Positions 1 through 10,200 of a stretch of DNA of 64,000 nt are shown here, in pieces (position 1 is the first letter of the stretch; the number at the start of each line of letters is the position of its first letter). Under the pieces are notes generated by a model. It saw only the letters and a program-made list of their open reading frames with translations. It ran no database searches and was not told where the DNA came from. This stretch comes from Chenopodium formosanum. Its lineage: Eukaryota > Streptophyta > Magnoliopsida > Caryophyllales > Amaranthaceae. Position numbers and translations under genes: made by a program. The DNA lies in contig CM044879.1 of NCBI GenBank assembly GCA_024500155.1, forward strand, positions 38,957,072-39,021,071. Direction: 5' to 3'.

Positions 1-1005
1 AATATAGACTAACAAAAGACAAGACTAAGCTGAGACAAGTCACAGGTTTCACTGGTTCACATGTTTTGCATCACATCATTAGTCTTTATGATATTCTGAT
101 ACTGCTACATCTCAATTCCTTAACATTTCACTTTTCTGCGGTATATGATAGAATATTCCAAGTACAGGAACAGATGAAATAGAATAATAGTCCACCAGAC
201 TATAAACAAGGTAGTCTCGAAGATGCAAAGACTGGACAACTATTCTGGTTTACATAGCTCAAAGCTTTTATAATCAATAAAATGTGCCAAATATTTCTCT
301 CTAGCTTGATCAAACTGCTTAGGGTACAGTTTGCAGGATCGTGAAGAGATGATTAGTTGATTAATCAATTTATTGAAAAGAAAACTCAATGAGGCTACAT
401 AAGCCAAAGAATAGATTGAATGCCTCAATTCTTTCTTTTACTACTTAAGGCAATATAAGATTAGGGACGTCAATACTGCTTTCCACGGTTGACAGACTGC
501 GAACAGGTTAAAGATATGACTAAGCTATAAAGGGGAAAATTACCCATCTACTTCTATTCTTCAACATGCTAGTGCCACTTTACTCATTCCCTCAAAGATT
601 GTCATTGAAACTCAAATTTTCCCATTCAAATGAACCATAATCTCAACAATGTGGATTGATTTTGAAACACTGGAAATGTTAGAAAAACCAACCAAGAACC
701 TGAAAGATTTACCAACACCCAAATACAAGATTCCATGCCAATTTTTCACACTACCTCAAATAACATCTAATTTCTGTCCATTTTCTGACTTCATACACTA
801 ATTTATCTTCTAATTCAAACAAATTTCAGCCAAGAAAGAACATAGAAACATCCATTTGCGGCAATTCAATTAAATAAAATCTATAAAAATGGCGCTAAAT
901 TAAACAACCAAAAACCATAAAAAGAAACACCAAAAAAAAAAAAAAAAAATTCAAGAAAAATAAAGAAAACCCAGAAAAAAATTTGAACAACCCAGAAAAT
1001 TGTAC
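1..1005 (-). other. Intron 1 of the isoamylase gene (partial)
   Basis: Non-coding A+T-rich sequence downstream (minus strand) of the isoamylase exon 1 donor. No isoamylase exon 2 sequence and no other coding signal is visible; short reading frames here have no recognisable content. Confidence 0.7.
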
Positions 1006-1362
1006 CTGTTGCAAGTCAGAGAGAGTGATCAAACAAAGAGTAGCAGAAACAGAATTCCCAGAAAATATAGCAAAATTAACACCCCCATCACGAACATTTG
1101 CCCCAAATGGCATCGGAAGTCCTTCAGAGATTTCAAAACGAGTCGTTTCATGGGTGTTTTCGGCAACTACATTCTCAATTTCTGCGCTAGTTTCACTTGC
1201 ATTCACCACTAATCGATCAGTTCTTGAATTTGGAAGAAACCCAGTTGAAATTGAGGTAAATTGAGGGGAAATGCGAGTGAGATTTAAGGAACGAAGTTTC
1301 TGGGGATTGAAGAATTTGGGAGGAGAAGAGAGAGAAAATGGAGTGCGGTAAGCAAGCTCCAT
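1006..1362 (-). CDS. ISA3: Isoamylase 3-type starch debranching enzyme, exon 1 (partial gene)
   Basis: This is the first coding exon of a chloroplast isoamylase, which hydrolyses alpha-1,6 branch points of glucan during starch breakdown. It encodes 119 residues from the ATG at 1362 to a CAG|GT donor at 1006/1005, in phase 0. Residues 1-55 look like a plastid transit peptide (Ser/Thr/Arg-rich, few acidic residues). From about residue 77 the protein shows the start of the isoamylase N-terminal (CBM48/E-set) domain: GLPMPFGANVRDGGVNFAIF followed by SATLCLITLSDL, which I recognise as the ISA3 type rather than ISA1 or ISA2. The catalytic alpha-amylase barrel lies outside the window to the left. 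Sequence 1-1005 must be intron 1, because no second exon is readable in it. An ISA1-like assignment is the main alternative. Confidence 0.85.
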
Positions 1363-1485
1363 TAGAGAGAATGAGGAAGAAGACAGTAGAGTGCAGAGTG
1401 TTGAGGGAGTATGATCTTGGAGTGTGTGGAGAGATTTTTTGTTGAAAATGAAAATTTTGAGTTGGTGGAATTTTGTTCTGTTCCC

Positions 1486-1493
1486 TATATATA
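1486..1493 (-). promoter_or_regulatory. Putative TATA box of the isoamylase gene
   Basis: On the minus strand an 8-bp TATATATA lies about 125 bp upstream of the isoamylase ATG, a normal distance for a TATA box plus a short leader. This is a positional inference only. Confidence 0.5.
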
Positions 1494-1547
1494 CACTACA
1501 ATCTTACACCCTTTCCAAAATCACAATTTCTTATACTCCCTCTCTTA

Positions 1548-1680
1548 GGCCGGTTCTATTCGGCTTATTTTCAGTTCAGTTCAGTTGTTCAGCTCCAATA
1601 AGTTCAATTAAGTTCATTTCACTTCTTATCTTAATTTTTTTCTCTCTTATACTCACTCTACCAGTGTTATAGGTTACTCG
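1548..1680. mobile_element. Degraded Tourist-like (TTCAG-rich) MITE fragment in the isoamylase promoter
   Basis: After a TTA the sequence GGCCGGTTCTATTCGGC leads into TTCAG pentamers, like the left ends of the complete family members elsewhere in the window. No matching right end is seen, so the right limit is uncertain and the copy is probably truncated. Confidence 0.45.
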
Positions 1681-1884
1681 ATCAGTATTATACGGTTTAC
1701 TTCGTTGTTTTAAAATTGGTCACATAATGTGCCTAGCCAGTAGCCATACATAAAATACGTTGTTCGGCTACAACTGTCACATACATTACTTATAATGTGT
1801 TTCTATAAATTGAAAATTAATTTTTTTGTATTAAGTATATGGGGGCGTTTGTTGGAGGTTGTCCTAGTTTCCCACAATGAATTA

Positions 1885-2171
1885 GGGTCTGTTTAGTTCA
1901 GTTCAGATCCAATCAGTTCAGTTCAGTTCAACTCTTAATTTCCTTATCTCATAAAATATTGTCATTTCAGCTCTATTTAGTTCAGCTCCAATCAGTTTAG
2001 TTTAGTTTAGCTCAGCTCCAATCTATTCAGTTTAGTTCAGCTCAACTCTTTCCTTCTCTCATAAAATATTCTTTCAGCTCTATTCAGTTCATTTCAGTTC
2101 AGTTTAGTTTAGCTCCAATTTCAGTTCAACTCCAATCAGTTCAGTACAGTTTAATAAATGTGAACATGCCC
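1885..2171. mobile_element. Tourist-like (PIF/Harbinger) MITE with TTCAG-rich interior, copy 1
   Basis: The left end GGGTCTGTTTAG pairs imperfectly with the right end AATGTGAACATGCCC. The flank is TTA on the left and TTT on the right, a near match to the TWA duplication of PIF/Harbinger elements. The interior is built of TTCAG/TTTAG pentamers and contains the block CTCATAAAATATT twice, so it seems internally duplicated and is longer (287 bp) than its relatives. It lies about 0.5 kb upstream of the isoamylase ATG. Confidence 0.7.
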
Positions 2172-2420
2172 TTTGTAAAATTATAGGCAAAATCGTTTTT
2201 GCTGGTGAGCAAAAAAAATTTCGCTTATTTACAATTTTTTAACTTGAGATGAATAATTTGTTTCCCAAATTAAGAAACTTGGAATTTCTTCGTTTGTAGA
2301 GGTTAAGGTAGAGCTTTAATTTTTATTGAATGAAACATAAATAATCTATTTATTTATCAAAATCAAGTTTTACTAAATTTTATTTTCTATTCAGATATTC
2401 TTATTGAGTTAGACCATTAT

Positions 2421-2613
2421 TTTTTTTTTTTTGGTGTTCTACCCTGTTCACCCTTTGGGCTAATTTGTATTCGGGGTGGTTAGATTCCAGTCCCCTCCCG
2501 TGTTCGGGGTGGTTAGGTTCCAGTCCCCTCCCAATTGTTATTGCGGGAGATCGAACACAGGTCCTCCCTACCAAGTGTAGTCCCAACCACCACTACACCA
2601 ACAGCCAATTGGT
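2421..2613 (-). mobile_element. tRNA-derived SINE with poly(A) tail and 18-bp target duplication
   Basis: Read on the minus strand, the element starts at 2613 with a tRNA-like head: an A-box-like GGTGTAGTGGTGG, then a B-box-like TGTTCGATCTCC. It ends in an A tract (T12 on the plus strand at 2421-2432). Flanking direct repeats at 2403-2420 and 2614-2631 (ATTGAGTTAGACCATTAT / ATTGAATTAGACCACTAT) differ at two positions and form a typical SINE target duplication. About 193 bp long. The SINE family is not identified. Confidence 0.85.
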
Positions 2614-2631
2614 ATTGAATTAGACCACTAT

Positions 2632-3657
2632 AACATCAACACGACATCCAAACAACCTACACAAAAGTATATTTTTAAGTTGAGGATGGGGGCTCTTTTT
2701 GTTTACCAAAATGCCCTCACTCTTCCCACCAACCAGGCTAACACTCCTTAATCACACATGTCATTTTATCCCTTAATTTATGCTGTTTAGTGGATTACAA
2801 TTTTACATTGAGACTTGGTAGTCTTGGTACATACGTAGTCTACTCATATATATGTGCATGTAAGATCCAATTAACCAATAAAGGCAATAATAGTCGTCCA
2901 AATTAATATTGGACGTAGAATTTTCATCTAAAAATGGAGCCAATGTTGGAAGAAAATCCATTACAATTTTACTTTAAACTTGTAAATATGTCACTGTTAT
3001 ATCGACTGTAATATCATTGTCCAGTTTCATGAGCTTTTAAAGAGCTATTAACACCTTAATTATATTTACGTGATGGTAACTAGTAGATATTTTCTTGATA
3101 TTTTGGGCAAAACTAGTGTAGGTAGATCTTTTATTAATCACTTTTGCTTTATGATTAGGATTTAGGAAGCTAAAAGTAAGCAAGCCTCTTTAATTTATGA
3201 TTTAGACTACATTATCTAATGCCACGGCTTTAAGCATCACATATTTAGGATGCATATACTCCGATCTATTGATATATGATTGGATCTCGATAGATTATTA
3301 ATTACTCCGTACAAGATATTTAATGGAATTTAATACTCTCTTAATAGATTATAAGAAGAAGAAAAATTTCACGGGATATTTTATTGACTCGATCATGTAT
3401 GATGTATATTTATGATAATATCTACAGTGTAGTTTTTATGATAATTTCTTAGATTTTAATGAACCCACTTTTAAATAGTTCACTATAAACAAGCTCACCT
3501 TTTGATTCTTCTGCAATGAGCCCAATATTGGGGAGTCTTACCATAGTAGCCCCACACTTTTTATAACCGGTTTAATCAATTAAAAAGCTTATTTCAGTTT
3601 TTTTATTTTATTATTTTATCAATAATCGCCGTGCATTACACGAGACTTACGTATATA
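2632..3657. other. Intergenic, no recognised feature
   Basis: A+T-rich spacer between the SINE and the Stowaway MITE. I see no coding exon, RNA gene or clear repeat. Confidence 0.5.
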
Positions 3658-3747
3658 CTACCTCCGTTACATATTATTTGCAACGATTAGACATTTTGCC
3701 TCTCTACTTTATGTCAAATCGTTGCACATAATGTGTAACGGAGGTAG
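3658..3747. mobile_element. Stowaway-type MITE (Tc1/mariner), 90 bp
   Basis: The terminal inverted repeats start CTACCTCCGTTACATA and end TGTAACGGAGGTAG, and the element is flanked by TA dinucleotides at 3656-3657 and 3748-3749. The CTCCCTCCGT-like terminus and TA target site are the Stowaway signature. The two arms pair almost along their whole length, so the element folds into a near-perfect hairpin. Confidence 0.9.
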
Positions 3748-4160
3748 TATTAGTTTAAAACTAAAATAAGATCTAAAATCAAGCCTAATTCAAATAAGTT
3801 CAATGTCAACATAAATCAGGAAAATAAAATACACCCTAATTCGGCCAGTTCAATACGCGATATATTAATTGAGGCTAATCAGCTAATCTGGCCAACTATT
3901 GGGTGGTTTCATGCAAAGATAAGGTTATTTATTTCATTAATTAAGAGAGAACATTAACATGGCTCCTTTTAAACCGCCTAACCGGACGCATCATGGTATC
4001 TATATGTGCTTATAATCACAGCAATCTTATTGATGGAAAACACACGTATTGTCTCCTTCATCAGTTTCAAAACAAAAAATATTAAACCAAAATTCAAATA
4101 ATAATATATAGTCCTTTTCATCTTTATTAATAATGCTCAAGTACAATAATTTAATAAGCT

Positions 4161-4178
4161 AGCTGTTTTCAGTTGGTT
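4161..4178 (+). promoter_or_regulatory. Upstream block conserved between the two PLA2 paralogues (copy 1)
   Basis: The 18-bp block AGCTGTTTTCAGTTGGTT occurs 139 bp upstream of the first PLA2 ATG and again at 12987-13004, 100 bp upstream of the second. The surrounding spacers are otherwise diverged, so this is either a retained promoter/leader element or residual duplicate identity. Confidence 0.5.
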
Positions 4179-4299
4179 GAATGAAATAAAAGTTAAAGCT
4201 TCTTCTTCTTTTTTTAGAATAGCTTCTTCAACTTCAACAAGTTTCTTCATTTTTTCCATTTTTTTTTTCAACTTTTGAACACAAAGAAAATAAATAAAT

Positions 4300-7200
4300 A
4301 TGGCTTTAAACATGAAAATAGTTCATCTTTTATCACTCTCATATTTTCTCATTTTATTGTCTCTTAACTTTGATGGGATCTCAGTGAATGCCCTTAATAT
4401 TGGTGTTGAGCATTTTTATCATACAAGTCATCTGATCCATCTCCCTTTTGTGGTAATTTTCTTCCTTCGATCTCATCTTTGCATAATAGTTATGTACAAA
4501 TTTAACTATTGGATTGTCAATCAGTATAATTAATGTTAATTTTCGGTCAGTAGTTTTTAACCCTTGAGATTTAAGACTACGTGTGTACTAGTTATCTACT
4601 GTGTATATCATTATTATCCATAACGAGTTGCGTGTTGAGAAAATTAGAGGCTTAAAAAGGAAATTATATTTGATGAATTATGAGATGTTACTATATGTGT
4701 TTAATGGATAATTTGTCATTGATCGCAGAGTACAAAATGCAGTAGAAAGTGTGAATCTGAATTTTGTGAAGGTAAGTACTCATATTTTTGTTTTGATTAT
4801 ATCTTTATCATCTTTGGTGTGGAAGTAATAGTCATATATTGTTACATATATAGTACTCATATTTTTGTTTTGATTATATCTTTATAATCGATTAATCGGA
4901 GTATAATTTTACGTATATAGTATAGTTTCCACATCATTACATTAATTTTGTACCTTTTTATATATATTTTTAATAATGTTTATAAAGAGTGAAATACCAG
5001 GTGCAAGGGGATTATAATCAGAGAAGAAAGAGTAGAGAGAAGAGGGAGAGAGTTTTTGATAATATTGAGATCAAGAACAGATTACATTCCTTGTGTCAAA
5101 CAGTAAGGAAATCAGCTGAGAATATAAACACTACATGACAAAGTCACCTAACCAATCAACACTAATCATTGGTCACTGAATACAAGGAACCTGCAAGGAA
5201 GCTGCAGCAGGACAGGTGTAGCACAAACATAGGAGCTGTACAGCTGTTATAGCTGTCATACAACAGCCAATATTTAACCATGATTCGGAAGATGGTTAGC
5301 ACAAAGGTTATACCCTCATTACCCCCCCTCAAGCTGAATGGTCGTGGGAACAACACCCAGCTTGAGAAGTAAATGATTATGCTGCTTTACTGGCAATATT
5401 TTGGTGAAAACATCAGCTAATTGCTCTGTTGAAGAAACATGCTGAGTGAGTAAAGTGCCATCTTTGACCATGTCTCGAACATAATGACAGTCCATTTCCA
5501 CATGCTTTGTTCTCTCATGTAGCACGGGGTTTGCAGCAATAGCAATAGCAGCTTGATTGTCACACTTTAAGAGAGTTGGAGCAAGACAATTCAACCCAAG
5601 GTCCTTGAGAAGAGATTTCAGCCAGGTAACTTCACAAGCAGTCATAGCCATGGCCCTGTATTCTGCTTCTGCTGTAGATAAGGCCACTTTAGATTGCTTT
5701 TTTGCCTTCCAGGAAACAGGGGAGTCACCAAGTAGAATACAGTAACCAGTAGTGGAGCGTCTGGTATTCGGGCAGCTTGCCCAATCACTGTCAGAGTAAG
5801 CAGTTAAGTGAGCAGCAGAAGAGGAAGCAAGTAAGATGCCTTGAGATCTTGTACCTGCTAGGTACCTAAGCAATCTTTTTGCTGCTTGCATATGAGTAGA
5901 AGTAGGAGCATGCATGTATTGACTGAGCAACTGAACTGAAAAAGCTATATCAGGTCTAGTTACAGTCAAATATATAAGTTTCCCAAGAAGCTTCTGATAT
6001 ATGACAGGATTGGGAAGGAGTGTCCCTTTCTCTGCTGTAAGTTTGAGATGAGAGTCCATGGGAAGTTTCAAAGGCTTCACATCAAGCATGCCCTGATCCT
6101 TCAGAAGATCAGTGACGTATTTTCTTTGAGATACAAATATGCCTCTATTTGTTTGATCAATTTCCAATCCCAGAAAATATCTAAGAGCTCCCAAATCTTT
6201 CATGTTGAAGTGAGAACATAGAAGATCTTTGAGGTGGCCAATCTCATACTTGTCATTTCCAGTTATCAGAAGGTCATCAACATAGACCAAGATTGCAGTA
6301 ATAGATTCACCAGAATGCTTAGTGAACAGACTGTAGTCAGCTTTTGATTGATTGAAACCAAAAGACAGCAGGGTGGAAGACAGCTTAGAAAACCACTGTC
6401 TTGGAGCCTGTTTGAGGCCATATAGAGATTTGACCAGTTTGCAAACTAAATTAGCACCTTTGTGCTGAGTACTGTCAGAATTCAGAGATATTCTGCTGCC
6501 AAAAGCTGTGTATCCTTGTGGGAGAGACATGTACACATTTTCTTCCAAGTCACCATGCAAAAATGCATTTGTTACATCCATTTGAGCTGTGATCCATCCA
6601 TTCATTGAAGCAACAGCTAGTAGTGCCCTCACAGTTGCCATTTTTGCGACTGGGGCGAATGTTTCCCCATAGTCAATCCCATATTGTTGTCTGCATCCCA
6701 GCACAACTATTCTTGCCTTGTGTCTTTCAACTTCACCATTGGATTTGAATTTTGTTTTATAAATCCATTTGCTGCCAATGACTTTTTTTTCCTGAGGAAG
6801 CCGTGTCACTATCCAAGTTCCATTCTGCTCACATTGAATCAATTCTTGATTCATTGCGTCAATCCAACACTGTTCTGTCACAGCTTGTTTAAAATGCACA
6901 GGATCTTGATGTTCTGCAAGAACAGTCATAAAACAAAGAAAGTCTTGATTCACAGTTTGAGTTGCAAAATTTGCAATTTTTCTGTCAGATCTTTTCTTGG
7001 GACCAACATAATCTTTCCACCAGCTTGGTGGTTTAGATATTCTCGTGCTGTGTCTTAAGCTATCTTCTGTCTCAGTCGTGTAAGCAACAGAATCAGTATG
7101 GGTTTGGTCAGAGTTGGCAAGGTCAGTCTGGTTGTTTTGTGTGGTCTCAGGTTGAATTTGTGGAGTTTCAGGTGGGTTATTATTGGTGGTGTTGTCAGGC

Positions 7201-10200
7201 TGGTTTTCAGGCTCAATATCATCCCAATCAAGAACAGATGACTGCAAAGGTTTTTCAAGGCTAAGAAAATCTGGGAAAGGGTGCATGTATTTATCAATTG
7301 ATTGCACTTGAAAAGGAAAGATGGTTTCATGGAAGGTTACATCCCTTGAAATAAACATTCTTTTTGTTTTTATTTCAAGCAGTCTGTATCCTTTTTGAGT
7401 TGAAGGATATCCAAGAAAGACACAGGGCACGCCCCTAGGCTGAAATTTGTCTTTAGACAGAGATGGATTTGAGGCAAAAGCCAAACAGCCAAAGACTCTC
7501 ATATGTTCAAAGCTTGGAGCAGATTTATGTAGGACCTCATATGGAGTTTTATTGTTCAACACAGGTGTGGTCAGTCTATTGATTATATGGACGGCTGTCA
7601 TGACACATTCACCCCAATATGACAGATTCAAGCCTGCCTGGAATCTAAGAGCTCGAGCCATTTCAAGTACATGTCTGTGTTTTCTCTCTGCTCTAGCATT
7701 TTGCTGGGGTCTGTCTACACATGAAGTTTGATGTACTATCCCCATTTCACCAAAGAACTGCTTACAAGGTCCATCATCAAATTCTAAGGCATTGTCTGAC
7801 CTTAGAGTTTTGATTTTGGAGTTGAAATGTGTCATGGCATAGTTGTAAAATACTTTGAACTGAGATAGAGCATCAGATTTGTGAACCAGCAAATATACCC
7901 ATGTGTTTCTTGAACAATCATCTACTATTGTGAGAAAATATCTATATTTTCTTCTTGTGCACACTTTATATGGACCCCAAATGTCCATATGAACTAGTTC
8001 AAAAGGTGAGGTGGCATGAGAATCACTGAGAGAATAGGGCAATTTAGTGAACTTAGCCATGGGACAAGTGACACAGACTTGGGTTTTTTCATGAATGGTC
8101 TTCTTTACACGAGGAATGTGTTGCAATTTTCCAACAGATGCATGTCCTAGCCTGTGATGCCACACTGCAAAGGGAATTCTTTTTTCTGAATTTGCAGCCA
8201 AACAAGTGTGAGAGTTCCACTGCTGAGTGCACTCATTCAGATTCAGAGGTTTATTTACCAAGTAGTACAAGCCATTTTTTGCCTTGCCTATACCCTTGAT
8301 CTTTTTGGTGACTGTGTCCTTGATAACACAGTGAGATCCATAGAAATTGACTTCACATTGAGAATCCTTGGTCAGTTTTGGTACAGAAAGAAGATTGTAC
8401 TTGAAGTTAGGCACAACAAGAACATTTTTTAGAACAATAGAGTTTTCCAACTCGGCATTTCCAGTATGAGATATCACAGACGATGCTCCTGTAGGTAAAA
8501 CAATTCTAGAAAGATTCTTAGCAGCAGTCAGATTTGAGAGAGAGCTCAGATCAGAGGTCATATGATCTGTTGCTCCAGAGTCAAGAATCCACCCTTCAGT
8601 CAATTTTTCACTGTCACAAGACACCACCATGCCTGAGAAATTATTGTCAAGTTCATCATCAGTTTCGCATCCTTTTACAGCACTTGAAGAAGGCATGAGT
8701 TTGAGCATTTGCTCAAATTGCTGTTGAGTCAGAATTATATTTCCGCTACCTTGAGATGCACTCTGAGCTATTGCAGCTAGCTTAGGTGGTGGTCTGCTGC
8801 CACTCCATTTTTGTTCTGAGTTTCTAGGCTGTCCTTTCATAGAATTGACAGGCCTATACTTAGAATGCCATGTTGGATATCCAACTACAGTCCAACATCT
8901 ATTTTGACTGTGCCCTTTACCACCACAAGCTGAGCATTTTTCAGAGAAATTTGTTCTGCTACCCTGCTTACTATACATAGCATAAGCATCATTGTCAGAT
9001 ACAGGAAGCTGAAGAACTTCCCTTTGACTTTCTTCTTGTTGCAATATGGAACAAGCAGTATCAACTGTAGGCAAAGGTGTCATCATGAGAAGCTGAGTTC
9101 TCAGAGCACTGTACTGGTCACTAAGACCATTCAGAAACTGGAAGAGTCTACTCTCTTCTTGATATTTAGCTATTGCATTCAAAAGACTTCTCATTTCAGC
9201 TGTTGTTTCAGTAACCACAGGCATAGCATTCATAGAATCAAGCTCTTCCCAAAGACTAGACATAGCAGTATAATAAACATTCACAGTGTTATTATTTTGC
9301 TTAAGACTATACAGGTCTTTGTTTAGTTTGTATTTCCTAGATCCATTAGCCATGGAAAATCGTTTTTCAAGCTGAACCCATGTCTCTCTAGCAGTATTAA
9401 CATAGAGTACAGATTTCTTGATAGTATCAGATAAACAAGAATGGATCCAGGAAATTACCATAGAGTTGCAGGTATCCCACTGATCTGTCTTCACAGCATC
9501 TTCTGCATATGTTGATCTATGCACAGTTCCCAGCACAAAACCAATCTTCTTCTTTGAGGTAAGAGCTATCTCCATGGATCTTCTCCAGGATCTGTAGTCT
9601 GCTGCTCCTGTAAGCTTATCAATTGAGATGGAATAAGATCCATCATTAGGGTGCAAGTAGAGCACACTATTAGTGTCAGTTGCCATAAAGATGAGATTTT
9701 TTTAGAAAGAAGTAAGGTTTCTGTAGCAGATTTTTAAAGGAAAGATCTGTTTCAAAGTTTTAACAAAATCCCGATTTTGCACAACCTGGCTCTGATACCA
9801 TAAAGAGTGAAATACCAGGTGCAAGGGGATTATAATCAGAGAAGAAAGAGTAGAGAGAAGAGGGAGAGAGTTTTTGATAATATTGAGATCAAGAACAGAT
9901 TACATTCCTTGTGTCAAACAGTAAGGAAATCAGCTGAGAATATAAACACTACATGACAAAGTCACCTAACCAATCAACACTAATCATTGGTCACTGAATA
10001 CAAGGAACCTGCAAGGAAGCTGCAGCAGGACAGGTGTAGCACAAACATAGGAGCTGTACAGCTGTTATAGCTGTCATACAGCAGCCAATATTTAACCATG
10101 ATTCGGAAGATGGTTAGCACAAAGGTTATACCCTCATTAGTTTATACATGTATGCACATAAAAAAATCTGAATCTAACAAATATACTGTATAACAAATTG

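Larger units (their letters stand above)
4983..10139 (-). mobile_element. Full-length young Ty1/copia LTR retrotransposon
   Basis: Element of 5,157 bp in antisense orientation inside PLA2 intron 2. Two 339-bp LTRs (4983-5321, 9801-10139) differ by eye at one base. A 5-bp target duplication GTTTA flanks it (4978-4982, 10140-10144). On the minus strand the primer-binding site TGGTATCAGAGCC (9800-9788), complementary to initiator tRNA-Met, abuts the 5' LTR, and the polypurine tract GAGGGGGGG abuts the 3' LTR. One uninterrupted gag-pol frame fills the interior. All structural parts of an autonomous element are visible. Confidence 0.97.

Noticed and set aside
2401..2586. Frame with repeated GRGLEPNHPEHGRGLESNHPEY
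   Set aside because: It arises from a short internal duplication (GGTGGTTAGRTTCCAGTCCC) within the SINE and is not coding.
5557..9326. Plus-strand frames across the copia element
   Set aside because: They are antisense shadows of the intact gag-pol frame; the minus strand carries all recognised motifs.
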